Shown here: in pieces, positions 6,803-15,329 of the stretch
Layout of the letters: the number at the start of each line of letters is the position of its first letter
How positions within the stretch are numbered: position 1 is the stretch's first letter
Origin: DATATV01 sp035551355
GTDB lineage: Bacteria; Actinomycetota; Actinomycetes; Mycobacteriales; Pseudonocardiaceae
Length of the DNA: 21,410 bases
Direction: 5' to 3'
NCBI GenBank assembly: GCA_035551355.1
Contig: DASZNF010000098.1
Coordinates: 1 to 21,410 of the forward strand
Position numbers and translations under genes: made by a program
The notes under the pieces: generated by a model
Told to the model about the DNA's origin: nothing
The model's input: the letters and a program-made list of their open reading frames with translations, nothing else
The model's database searches: none

Positions 6803-7249
6803 ATGGACAGCCGCGTCGTGACCGCACTCAACTCCGCCGCCGAACGAGTCGCCCAAGCCCACACCTTCGGCAAGGGCATGGGCATCGCGGCCCCGCAGAT
6901 CGGGATCGACCGAGCGGCCGCGACCGTCCGCACGCCCGATGGGGAGACAATCACCCTGTTCAACCCCACGATCATCGAGCACGGCGGTGAGGTCGACGAG
7001 CAATACGAAGGCTGTCTGTCCTTCTTCGACGTCCGCGGGCAAGTCCCTCGTTCGCACGTGATCCACTTCGAGCACACCAACATCGACGGGACCAAGAAGA
7101 TCACCGTGTTCGAACGCGGTGTCGCCCGCCTGGTCGCGCACGAGGTCGACCACCTGCATGGCCGCCTCTACACCGACCGGATGCGCGACGGGGTCGAGCC
7201 GATCCCAGTCGAGCAGTACCGCGGCACCGGTGCGAGCTGGAAGTACTGA
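6803..7249 (+). CDS. def: Peptide deformylase, N-terminally truncated
   Basis: The 148 residues from ATG 6803 carry all three deformylase motifs: GMGIAAPQIG (25-34), EGCLS (69-73, metal ligand Cys71) and HEVDH (113-117, ligands His113 and His117, catalytic Glu114). Deformylases remove the formyl group from the initiator methionine of new proteins in the cytoplasm. The TDEQYEGCLSFFDVRG-like and RLYTDRM...PVEQYRGTG segments fit an actinobacterial subgroup that usually has 40 to 50 more residues before the GKGxGIAAPQ motif. Here sequence upstream of 6795 belongs to the LLM fragment. No ribosome binding site precedes 6803, and a GTG at 6794 is the only close alternative. The catalytic core is intact, so residual activity is possible, but expression is doubtful. 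It is probably a spare copy, not the housekeeping gene. Confidence 0.65.
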   Translation: MDSRVVTALNSAAERVAQAHTFGKGMGIAAPQIGIDRAAATVRTPDGETITLFNPTIIEHGGEVDEQYEGCLSFFDVRGQVPRSHVIHFEHTNIDGTKKITVFERGVARLVAHEVDHLHGRLYTDRMRDGVEPIPVEQYRGTGASWKY

Positions 7250-7404
7250 CCGGGGCGGCGCTCGACCCGTTCGGCACCAGCAAAATGAACGGTCGGCTCG
7301 GGAACCGCTCGCTGGCACGTGACGATGATCGGCCGCGTTCCCGACACCCTGTTCGGCGGTCGTGATGCGATGCGGCGCCTTCGATCGTCCAGGAAACACA
7401 GCTG

Positions 7405-7572
7405 ATGGCCAGCGGGAAGATCGGGACCATCACGATCGGGTTCGAAGCCACGAGCGCGTACTTCGGCACGTTGGGGCCGATCACGGCGACGTTCCGGCAC
7501 CGCCATCCCGGAATCACCGTGCAGCTCACGTCCATGAACGGCGCGCGGCGCGAGCAGTCTTCTCAACGATGA
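7405..7572 (+). pseudogene. LysR-type regulator fragment (start of the effector domain)
   Basis: A 55-codon frame reads MASGKIGTITIGFEATSAYF, then GTLGPITATFRHRHPGITVQ and LTSMNGARREQ. It is the beginning of a LysR substrate-binding domain: strand one G.IGT..IGF, helix one with LGPI...FR.RHPG, and strand two VQL. In-frame sequence as far as CAGGAAACACAG (7391 onward) may belong too, and a TGA at 7360-7362 closes the frame. The DNA-binding domain and the rest of the effector domain are missing. The frame ends at 7572, where an epimerase-like fragment starts. Confidence 0.6.
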
Positions 7573-7812
7573 CGGCACCCGGTTGATCGAATCGGGACTG
7601 CCGCCCGAGCCCTACGGCAGTGGTGTACGGGCCGCCTGTGACTATTACCAGGAGATACGGTCCGAACACGAACTCGACTGGGTGTACTTGAGCACGCCCA
7701 TGGAATGCGGGCCAGTGGGGCCTGATGGCAGGCGGGGCACCTACCGTGTGGGGAAAGATCACCCGGTTCTCGACGCCAAAGGGAAGAACTCGTTGTCACG
7801 GCAAGACCTCGG
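7571..7812 (+). pseudogene. C-terminal fragment of a YwnB-like NAD(P)-binding epimerase/reductase
   Basis: The frame reads DGTRLIESGLPPEPYGSGVR, then AACDYYQEIRSEHELDWVYL, STPMECGPVGPDGRRGTYRV and GKDHPVLDAKGKNSLSRQDL. This is the second half of NAD(P)H-binding (NmrA/YwnB-like) proteins, which typically run LDWTY.SPP..I.PG.RTG.YR.G.D..L.D..G.S.IS.ED. The Rossmann N-terminus with its glycine motif is absent, and homology ends at about 7812. The frame stays open to 8254 but the remaining residues belong to another gene's frame or to none. Confidence 0.55.
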
Positions 7813-7824
7813 TGTGAGTCCGGT

Positions 7825-8000
7825 CGTGTCCCCGTCATCACCGCGCTGGACGGCGGCGAACCCTATGGCACGACTGCCGGCGCGGTCTCGTCGGGTTCGG
7901 CCGACCCTCCCGATGTTGCCGGCGTGCCTGAACCAGAGCAGTCAGACCCAGCGCGCGGTCCGTTCGTCGGGCCGCTTCGCGGTGGACATCCTCGGTCAAA
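7825..8000 (+). pseudogene. Flavin reductase-like fragment with a frameshift
   Basis: One frame gives PVITALDGGEPYGTTAGAVS, then SGSADPP. The next frame continues with MLPACLNQSSQTQRAVRSSG and RFAVDILGQ. Joined at about 7905-7913, this matches the FMN-binding split-barrel of HpaC/styrene-monooxygenase-type flavin reductases, which have D..P.G.TA.AV.SLS.DPP.LL.C.N.SS.T...I..SG.FAVN.L. The rest of the domain cannot be followed beyond 8000. Flavin reductases often partner flavin-dependent monooxygenases such as the LLM remnants nearby, but that link is only suggestive here. Confidence 0.5.
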
Positions 8001-8351
8001 CCAGGACGGGCCGCCCAGGTTGCTCGCGGCGTACGCGGAACCGCGATGGACGGGTTCGGCAGCCGGGGAACCCGGTTGTCCATCGCGACAGGTCAGGTTA
8101 TTCCGTTGCGGTCCGGGATGTGGACGCCGCTGTTGTCCGCTCCATGCGATTCGGTGTCCGACATTTTGGTTACTCGGCCGAAACAGCAAGAAACCTTAGG
8201 TCGGTGATAATGCACTCGCAAACTGTCGGCCGCCCGCTTGTCGTTCACTGTTGACACCGTCCACCTGCACCGAGCTGCCGCTCGGCGGGGGTGTCATGCG
8301 GTAATGGTAATTTTCCTCACGTCCACTGGTTAATGACAAGCTGGCGACTGC
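8001..8351. other. Gene-free stretch between relics and synthase promoter
   Basis: I see no protein with family resemblance on either strand. The first 150 bases may be unrecognisable continuation of the flavin reductase remnant. The stretch from about 8160 is less GC-rich than its surroundings, with an isolated TTGACA at 8251-8256 that has no matching -10 box. Confidence 0.4.
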
Positions 8352-8381
8352 TTGACCCTCCGATCACGGCTGCTCTAGATT
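8352..8381 (+). promoter_or_regulatory. Candidate sigma-70-type promoter of the synthase operon
   Basis: TTGACC (8352-8357) and TAGATT (8376-8381) are separated by 18 bp, close to the actinomycete housekeeping consensus TTGACN-(16-18)-TAGANT. Transcription would start near 8388, leaving an untranslated leader of about 300 nt before ATG 8693. Confidence 0.5.
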
Positions 8382-8554
8382 TTGCGCACCATCGCCAACG
8401 TTCCGGCGGAGCACGCGCCGGCGATTCTCCCTGGGAATAACGTGGACCTGGATAATAAGGTGGTCACGGTCGCCGGAGGTGTCCGGGGAATCCGCGCCGC
8501 GCCCGACGAGCGGTCCGGCGGTGAGTGGCCACGGGCCACCGACGGCCGGTTTTC

Positions 8555-8597
8555 CATCTTCCCGCACGATCTTCTCGCCCGACATCTTCCCGCACGA
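8555..8597. repeat. 15-bp direct repeat in the synthase leader
   Basis: CATCTTCCCGCACGA is present exactly at 8555-8569 and 8583-8597, a 28-bp period, 95 to 140 bp before the synthase start and downstream of the candidate promoter. It could be a binding site pair or an RNA element. No further structure is evident. Confidence 0.5.
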
Positions 8598-8692
8598 CGT
8601 GGTCGGGATGCCGTACGGACGAGGCGGTCGATCCCGATGGCCGGCTCGGCCAGCAGCGCGCGTGCTGGGCTGTGGTCGAGAAAGGGGCTTTG

Positions 8693-11600
8693 ATGGGCGC
8701 GCCAACCGAGTGGAGCGGCCGGGTCATCGCGATCACCCCCTGCGGAATCCCCGATGCGCTGCTGTGTGCCGCCGCGAGCCGGGCCGGGGCGCTGGGCGTG
8801 CTCGATCTCGGCTCAGGCGACCGGCCCGCGCTGGAGCAGCTGACCCGGGCGGCCGACGCCGCCGGTGGTGGGCCGCTGGCGGTGCGGGTGGCGGCGGGTT
8901 GCCGGGTCCCGATCGCCGAGGTGGCCGAGCGCACGGCCGGTGCCCGTCTCGACCTGGTGGTGCTCGATCCCGATTCGGCCTGGACCATCGCCGATGCGGC
9001 CGAACGCTGGGCGGTGCTGGCCGAGGTGACCTCGGTCGCCGAGGCCGTCTCGGCTCAGGCGGCCGGGGCGTACGGGCTGATCGCGCGGGGCGCGGAATGC
9101 GGCGGCCGGGTCAGCGAACTCGGATCGTTCGTCCTGCTGCAGCGACTACTCGGCGACGATCGGATCACCGTGCCGGTGTGGGCCTGTGGCGGCATCGGGC
9201 CGGCCACCGCGGCGGCTGCCGTCGCCGGTGACGCGGCCGGTGTCGTGCTGGACATCCAGCTGGCCCTGCTGACGGAATCCGGCCTGCCCGAGTCGGCCCG
9301 GGCGGCCATCGCGCGCAGCGAGAACACCGGGACGAAGCCGGCCGACGGTTACCGCGTGCTGGACCAACCGGACGGCACTGGTCTGCCGATCGGCCAGGAC
9401 TGTTTTCTCGCCGACCAGTTCGCCCAGCGGTACGGCAGCACCGCCCGCGCGGTCCGGGCCATCGAGGACGCCATCCGCGCGACCCAACGGGTCGACCCGA
9501 TCGCGGTGGCTCCCGGCTCCGCGTTCGCCAGGGCGATGGGCACCAGCCTTCCGGTCGCCCAGGGACCGATGACCAGGGTCAGCGATCAGGCCGGGTTCGC
9601 CCGCGCGGTCGCCGAGGCGGGCGCGCTGCCCTTTCTGGCTCTCGCCCTGTCCACCGGCGAGCACACCAGGACCCTGCTCGAACAGGTCCGCGCCGAACTC
9701 CCGGATCTGCCCTGGGGCGTGGGCGTTCTCGGCTTCGCCCCGGACGAGGTGCGGGCCGCTCAGCTGGCGGCCATCCGCGAGTTCCGCCCGGCCGTGGCGC
9801 TCATCGCCGGCGGGCGGCCGGATCAGGCCGCCGCCCTGGAAGGCGACGGCATCGCCACCTTCCTGCACGTGCCTTCACCGGCCCTGCTGCGGCAGTTCCT
9901 GCGGGCGGGCGCGCGCCGGTTCGTGTTCGAGGGCGCGGAATGCGGCGGGCACGTCGGGCCGCGCTCCAGTTTCTGCCTGTGGCAGGCCGCGATCGACGTG
10001 CTGTCGGAGTTCGTCGCCGACGGCGGGGCCGCCGAAGAACTGCACATCCTGTTCGCCGGGGGCATCCACGACGCCCGCTCCTCGGCGATGGTGGCCGCCG
10101 CGGCCGCGCCGTTGAGCGCGCGCGGGGCCGCCGTCGGCGTGCTGATGGGCACGGCCTACCTGTTCACCGAGGAAGCGGTCGCCCACGGTGCGGCGCGACC
10201 GCTGTTCCAGCGCCAGGCGGTGGCGGCCGAAAGCACGGTGCTGCTGGAGACCGCGCCCGGCCACCTCACCCGGTGCCTGCCCAGCCCGTTCACCCAACAG
10301 TTCGACCGGCTCCGTCGCGAGCTGCTCGCGCAGGGCACGGGAGAACGCGAGGCGTGGCAACGCCTGGAAGACCTCAACGTCGGGCGGCTGCGCATCGCCA
10401 GCAAGGGACTGCGCCGCGACGGCGCCGACCTGACCGAGGTCGACGAGACCGCGCAGTACGACGAGGGCCTGTTCATGGCCGGGCAGGTGGCCGTGCTGCG
10501 GTCGGCGATAACCGACGTCGCCGCCCTGCATGGGGAGGTCACCGCCGGCGCGGCCGAATTCCTCGCGGCTCGCTCCGCTCCGCCGTCCTCGACCACGCAG
10601 CGGGTGGAGGCGCCGCCGCTGGACGTGGCCGTTGTCGGCATGTCGGCCATGTTTCCCGGCGCGGCGGATCTTCCGACGTTCTGGGCGAACATCCTCGCCA
10701 ACACCGACACGATCACCGAGGTGCCCCGCGACCGTTGGGACCCTGCGCTCTACTACACCGAGGACACCAAACCCAGCACCGGCGACCGGACCTATTCGAA
10801 GTGGGGCGGGTTCCTGCCGCGGATTCCGTTCGACGCGCTCCGACACGGCATTCCGCCCACGGCGCTGGCCTCGATCGAACCCGTCCAACTGCTCGCGCTG
10901 GAAGCGGCCCGGCGTGCCCTTGCGGACGCCGGCTACGAGAACCGGCCGTTCGAGCGGGACCGGACCAGCGTGATCTTCGGTGCGGAAGCCGGCAGCGACC
11001 TCGCAGGAGCGGCCGCCCTGCGCATGAACCTGCGCGCCTACCTGGCCGAGCTACCGTCCGAACTGGACGATCAGCTGCCCCGGCTGACCGAGGATTCCTT
11101 TCCCGGCAGGCTGGTCAACGTGATCGCCGGCCGGATCGCCAACCGGCTGGACCTCGGCGGCGCCAACTACACCGTCGACGCGGCCTGTGGCTCGTCCCTG
11201 GCCGCGCTGGACGCGGCGGCAAGAGAACTGGCCACCGGGAGCAGTGATGTGGTGCTGTGCGGCGGCGCGGACCTGCACAACTCCATTGAGGACTTCCTGA
11301 TGTTCTCCTCGGTGGGCGCGCTGTCGGCCACCGGGCGGTGCCGCCCGTTCGACGCGGACGGCGACGGTATCGCCCTTGGCGAGGGGGTGGCCTGTGTGGT
11401 GCTGAAGCGGCTCGCCGACGCCGAACGCGACGGCGACCGGGTCTACGCGGTGATCAAGGGCATCGGCAGCGGCAGCGACGGCCGAGCGCTCGGCCTGACC
11501 GCGCCCCGGCCCGAGGGACAGCGCAGGGCGCTGGACCGGGCCTACCGCAACGCACGGATCGATCCGGCGCGGATCGGCCTGGTGGAGGCACACGGCACCG

Positions 11601-14600
11601 GCACCGTGGTGGGCGACCGCACCGAACTGACCACTCTCACCGAGGTGTTCACCGACGCCGGTGCCACGCCGGGCAGTTGCGTGCTCGGTTCGGTCAAATC
11701 CCAGATCGGGCACACCAAGTGCACCGCAGGCATGGCCGGCCTGATCAAGGCGGCGCTCGCGGTGCACACCGGAGTGCTGCCGCCGACCAGGATCAGCCGG
11801 CCCAACCCGGCCTGGGCGCCGGGGGAGAGCCCATTCGTGTTCCGCACCGAGCCGTCCCCGTGGACCGAGCCCGCGGAGGACCGGGTGGCCGGAGTCAGCG
11901 CCTTCGGCTTCGGTGGCACCAACTTCCACCTGGTGCTGTCCGGGCACGGCTCGGCGGAGCTGAACCGGCACGCGTTCGCCGCCTGGCCGGCCGAGCTGTT
12001 CCTGGTCCGGGGTGGCGACGACGCGGCCGCCGTCCGCCAGTTGCAACGGCTGCGCACGCTGCTGGCCACCAACGACGCCCACGGCCGGCCGTGGGCGCTG
12101 CGGGATTTCGCCAGGACGGCGTCTGCCTGGAGCGCCAAGGAGATCGCCCCGGTCCGGCTGGCTTTCGTGGCCGGCGACCTGTCCGACCTGGCCCGGCTGG
12201 TGGACGCGGTGATCGCCGGAGAGACACCCGAGCAGGTGTTCCGCGGGCCGGCCGAGCCCCACGGCAAGGTGGCGGTGCTGTTTCCCGGGCAGGGCAGCCA
12301 GCGCCCCGGAATGCTCGCCGAGCTGTTCGTGGCTTTCCCGGAGTTGCACCGGATCAGCCGGCTCGGCGGCCCCGAGGTGGCCGCGATGTTTCCGCCCGCC
12401 GCGTTCAGCCCCGAGGACGCCCACGGTCAGCGGGACCTGCTGCGCGCGACCCGGATGGCCCAGCCGGCACTGGGTATCGCCGGGCTGGCCGTGCAGGACC
12501 TGCTCACCCGCAGCGGAGTGCGAGCGGACATGTTCGCCGGGCACAGCTACGGCGAACTTGTGGCACTGACCGCCGCGGGCGCGCTGGACCCGGCCGTGCT
12601 GCTCCAACTCAGCGTGGCTCGCGCGGAGGCCATTCTGCACGCGGCCGGCGACGATCCTGGTGCGATGGCCGCCGTCGCGGCCACGCCCGATGAGGTCGAG
12701 CGCGCGCTGTCCGGCGTGCCCGGCGCCGAACCCGTGGTGGTCGCCAACCACAACGCACCCCGGCAGACGGTGATCTCCGGGCCGGCCGCCGCGCTCGACG
12801 CGGCGCTGGCCGCACTGCGCGAAACCCGACTGGCAGTCACCGCGCTACCGGTGTCCTGCGCTTTTCACAGCCCGGTGGTCGCGGCGGCCGGCCCGGCGTT
12901 CGGCACAGTGCTGGCCGGGGTTCCGGTCCGCGCACCCGACCGTCCTGTGTGGACGAACCGGACCGCGACGCCCTACCGGCCCGACGACGAGGCGGTCCGC
13001 GCGGAACTGGCCGCGCAGATCGGCGCGCCGGTGTGGTTCGCCGCGGAGATCGAGGCGATGTACGCCGATGGTGCCCGGGTGTTCGTGGAAGCCGGTCCGG
13101 GATCGGTGCTCAGCGGGCTGGTCGGCAAGATCCTGCACGACCGCCCGCATACCGTGATCAGCCCCGGCCAGGACGGCCTGCGCGGTTTCCTGACCGGCCT
13201 GGCCCGGCTGGCGGCCACCGGCATCGAGGTGCGCACCGGTTGGCTGCACGCCGGCCGGCCCGGCCTGGACCTCACCTTCGCCGAGCCGCCCAGCCAACCC
13301 AACTGGACGGTGGACGGCCAATTGGTGCGCACCAAGAACGGCGACCCGATCTCCGGCGGCCTGACCCCGGCCCGCCCGGTCGAACTTGTCGAGGCCACCG
13401 GGAGGAGCGACACCGGCATGAACACAGCACACAGCGGACGCGAAGCGCTGGTCGCGGATTTCCTGCGCACCAGCCGCGAACTCGTCGCGGCGCAGCGGGA
13501 CATCATGCTCGGCTACCTCGGTGGCGCCGCCGCCCCGGCGGTCCCGCCGCCCGCGGCCGCCCGGCCGGAACCGGTCGCGCTCCCGGCGCCGGAGGAACCG
13601 GTTGCCGTGGCCGGAGAATCGGACCCGATCTCCACCGTGGTCACCGTGATCGCCCACAGGACCGGCTATCCGCCGGAGATGATCGACCCCGAACTGGACC
13701 TGGAAGCCGATCTCAGCGTCGACTCGATCAAGCGCACCGAGATCGCCGGTGAACTGGCCGCCACCCTGGACAACGGGTCGGCGCTGGTCCAGGAACTGGT
13801 CCGCAGCCGGACGGCCGGCGCCATGGCCAAGGTGCTCAGCGGCGGGACGGTCGAACCGGCCGTTGCCGCCGGTGCCCAGCAGCAGCCGACGACGGTCACC
13901 GGTGAGCCTCCCGGTCGCTATGTCCTGGAACTGACCGAAGCCCCGCTCGGCGGTGAGCCCGGCTCGCTGGCCGGCGCGACGATCGTGATCGCCGGGGGCG
14001 AGCGGCGCGTCGCCGAGGAACTGGCCGCCCGGCTGGCGGCCGGCGGCGCGTCACCCGTCCTGGCCGACGAGGCGCCGGATACGGCCGACGGGCTGATCTC
14101 GTTGCATGCCCTGGCTTCCGGAGCCGAACCGGTGCTGCCGGAGATCTTCCCGGTCTTCCGGTCGGCGCTGCCGCGCGTCCGCAGGTGCGTCGCGGTGGCC
14201 GGCCCGGGGGCGCAGTCGTGGGGAATGCGCGGGTTCTTCCGCAGCCTGCACAAGGAATATCCCGGGGTGCTGACCCGGCTGATCGAGGTGACCGACGCGC
14301 AGGGACTGGCCGAGGTGGTGACCGACGAGTTGGCACACAACACCGACGAGCCGGTGGTGCTGCGCGGTGCGCAGCGGCGCGTGCCGCGCCTGGTGCGGGC
14401 CGCGCTGGGCGGCCTCGCGGTCACCGGGGCCGGACCGGCCGGCGACGGCGCTGCCGATCTGGCCGCCGCCGGCCTGGACGCCGATTCCGTTGTGCTGCTG
14501 GTGGGTGGGGCGCGCGGCATCACCGCGCGGGTCGCGGTGGCGCTGGCCGCCGCGACCCGGTGCCGGATCGAACTCGCCGGGCGGACCGCACCGGCCGCCG

Positions 14601-15322
14601 AAGAAGAACCGGCCGAACTGGCCGCCGCGACCGACCTGGCGGGCCTGCGCACCGCGCTGACCGGCCTGGGCCTGCGCGATCCCCGGGATATCGACCGGCG
14701 GGCCAAGGACATCCTGGCTCGTCGTGAGGTCGCGGCCACCCTGGCGCAACTGCGCGGGCACGGCAGCCTCGCCACCTACCACACCCTGGACGCGACCGAC
14801 CCGGAGGCGGTCAGCCGGCTGGTGAAGCAGGTGCACGCCGAGTGCGGCCGGCTGGACAGCGTGATCTTCGCGGCAGGCGTGATCGAGGACCGGTTGGTCG
14901 CCGACAAAGCCCCCGAGTCGTTCGCCCGGGTGTACCGGACCAAAGTGGATGGTGCGCGGGCACTGCTCGGCGCGTGCGACGATCTGCCCGAGCCACCGCG
15001 GTCGGTGGTGTTGTTCGGCAGCATCGCCGCCGTACTGGGCAACCGGGGGCAGGCCGACTACGCGGCGGCCAACGACACGCTGGAGGCGATGGGCGCGGCC
15101 TGGGCGAACCGGACCGGCGCCCGCGCGCTGACCGTCCACTGGGGACCGTGGGCGCCGCGCGGCACGCACGGCGGCATGGTCACCGAGGAACTGGCCCGCT
15201 CCTACGGCGAACGCGGTATCGCCCTGCTGGAGCCCGACGCGGCCGTGGCCGAACTGTTCCGCGAACTGGCCTGGGGCGCAGCCGATGTGCCTGCGGTCCT
15301 GTACACGGCGTCGGTCTGGTAG
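8693..15322 (+). CDS. Iterative PKS/PUFA-synthase-like megasynthase: NPD-NPD-KS-AT-ACP-KR
   Basis: ATG 8693 follows AAGGGG by 5-6 nt, giving 2209 residues; an upstream in-frame start at 8525 has no ribosome binding site. Domains: a PfaD/nitronate-monooxygenase-like barrel (about 10-235, GAECGG 133-138 followed by Arg139); a second one (about 285-555, VAQGPMTR, GAECGGH 414-420, MGTAYLFTEEA), the likely FMN enoyl reductase. Next a ketosynthase (about 643-1080) with Cys832 in DAACGSS, His967 in EAHGTGT and His1007 in IGHTK; an acyltransferase (about 1190-1490) with Ser1285 in GHSYGE and His1392 in CAFHS; one carrier domain (about 1640-1715) with Ser1678 in SVDSIKR; and a ketoreductase (about 1735-2209) with GGARGIT and Tyr2123 in ADYAAAN. 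All KS, AT, ACP and KR active-site residues are present. No dehydratase or chain-length-factor domain is encoded here. Cytosolic iterative synthesis of a lipid-like chain is inferred. Confidence 0.9.
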   Translation: MGAPTEWSGRVIAITPCGIPDALLCAAASRAGALGVLDLGSGDRPALEQLTRAADAAGGGPLAVRVAAGCRVPIAEVAERTAGARLDLVVLDPDSAWTIADAAERWAVLAEVTSVAEAVSAQAAGAYGLIARGAECGGRVSELGSFVLLQRLLGDDRITVPVWACGGIGPATAAAAVAGDAAGVVLDIQLALLTESGLPESARAAIARSENTGTKPADGYRVLDQPDGTGLPIGQDCFLADQFAQRYGSTARAVRAIEDAIRATQRVDPIAVAPGSAFARAMGTSLPVAQGPMTRVSDQAGFARAVAEAGALPFLALALSTGEHTRTLLEQVRAELPDLPWGVGVLGFAPDEVRAAQLAAIREFRPAVALIAGGRPDQAAALEGDGIATFLHVPSPALLRQFLRAGARRFVFEGAECGGHVGPRSSFCLWQAAIDVLSEFVADGGAAEELHILFAGGIHDARSSAMVAAAAAPLSARGAAVGVLMGTAYLFTEEAVAHGAARPLFQRQAVAAESTVLLETAPGHLTRCLPSPFTQQFDRLRRELLAQGTGEREAWQRLEDLNVGRLRIASKGLRRDGADLTEVDETAQYDEGLFMAGQVAVLRSAITDVAALHGEVTAGAAEFLAARSAPPSSTTQRVEAPPLDVAVVGMSAMFPGAADLPTFWANILANTDTITEVPRDRWDPALYYTEDTKPSTGDRTYSKWGGFLPRIPFDALRHGIPPTALASIEPVQLLALEAARRALADAGYENRPFERDRTSVIFGAEAGSDLAGAAALRMNLRAYLAELPSELDDQLPRLTEDSFPGRLVNVIAGRIANRLDLGGANYTVDAACGSSLAALDAAARELATGSSDVVLCGGADLHNSIEDFLMFSSVGALSATGRCRPFDADGDGIALGEGVACVVLKRLADAERDGDRVYAVIKGIGSGSDGRALGLTAPRPEGQRRALDRAYRNARIDPARIGLVEAHGTGTVVGDRTELTTLTEVFTDAGATPGSCVLGSVKSQIGHTKCTAGMAGLIKAALAVHTGVLPPTRISRPNPAWAPGESPFVFRTEPSPWTEPAEDRVAGVSAFGFGGTNFHLVLSGHGSAELNRHAFAAWPAELFLVRGGDDAAAVRQLQRLRTLLATNDAHGRPWALRDFARTASAWSAKEIAPVRLAFVAGDLSDLARLVDAVIAGETPEQVFRGPAEPHGKVAVLFPGQGSQRPGMLAELFVAFPELHRISRLGGPEVAAMFPPAAFSPEDAHGQRDLLRATRMAQPALGIAGLAVQDLLTRSGVRADMFAGHSYGELVALTAAGALDPAVLLQLSVARAEAILHAAGDDPGAMAAVAATPDEVERALSGVPGAEPVVVANHNAPRQTVISGPAAALDAALAALRETRLAVTALPVSCAFHSPVVAAAGPAFGTVLAGVPVRAPDRPVWTNRTATPYRPDDEAVRAELAAQIGAPVWFAAEIEAMYADGARVFVEAGPGSVLSGLVGKILHDRPHTVISPGQDGLRGFLTGLARLAATGIEVRTGWLHAGRPGLDLTFAEPPSQPNWTVDGQLVRTKNGDPISGGLTPARPVELVEATGRSDTGMNTAHSGREALVADFLRTSRELVAAQRDIMLGYLGGAAAPAVPPPAAARPEPVALPAPEEPVAVAGESDPISTVVTVIAHRTGYPPEMIDPELDLEADLSVDSIKRTEIAGELAATLDNGSALVQELVRSRTAGAMAKVLSGGTVEPAVAAGAQQQPTTVTGEPPGRYVLELTEAPLGGEPGSLAGATIVIAGGERRVAEELAARLAAGGASPVLADEAPDTADGLISLHALASGAEPVLPEIFPVFRSALPRVRRCVAVAGPGAQSWGMRGFFRSLHKEYPGVLTRLIEVTDAQGLAEVVTDELAHNTDEPVVLRGAQRRVPRLVRAALGGLAVTGAGPAGDGAADLAAAGLDADSVVLLVGGARGITARVAVALAAATRCRIELAGRTAPAAEEEPAELAAATDLAGLRTALTGLGLRDPRDIDRRAKDILARREVAATLAQLRGHGSLATYHTLDATDPEAVSRLVKQVHAECGRLDSVIFAAGVIEDRLVADKAPESFARVYRTKVDGARALLGACDDLPEPPRSVVLFGSIAAVLGNRGQADYAAANDTLEAMGAAWANRTGARALTVHWGPWAPRGTHGGMVTEELARSYGERGIALLEPDAAVAELFRELAWGAADVPAVLYTASVW

Positions 15323-15329
15323 GCCGGGA

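Noticed and set aside
8525..8692. Longer N-terminus of the megasynthase from 8525.
   Set aside because: The extra 56 residues are low complexity and cover the repeat-bearing leader; the ATG at 8693 has an AAGGGG at proper distance and starts right at the domain.
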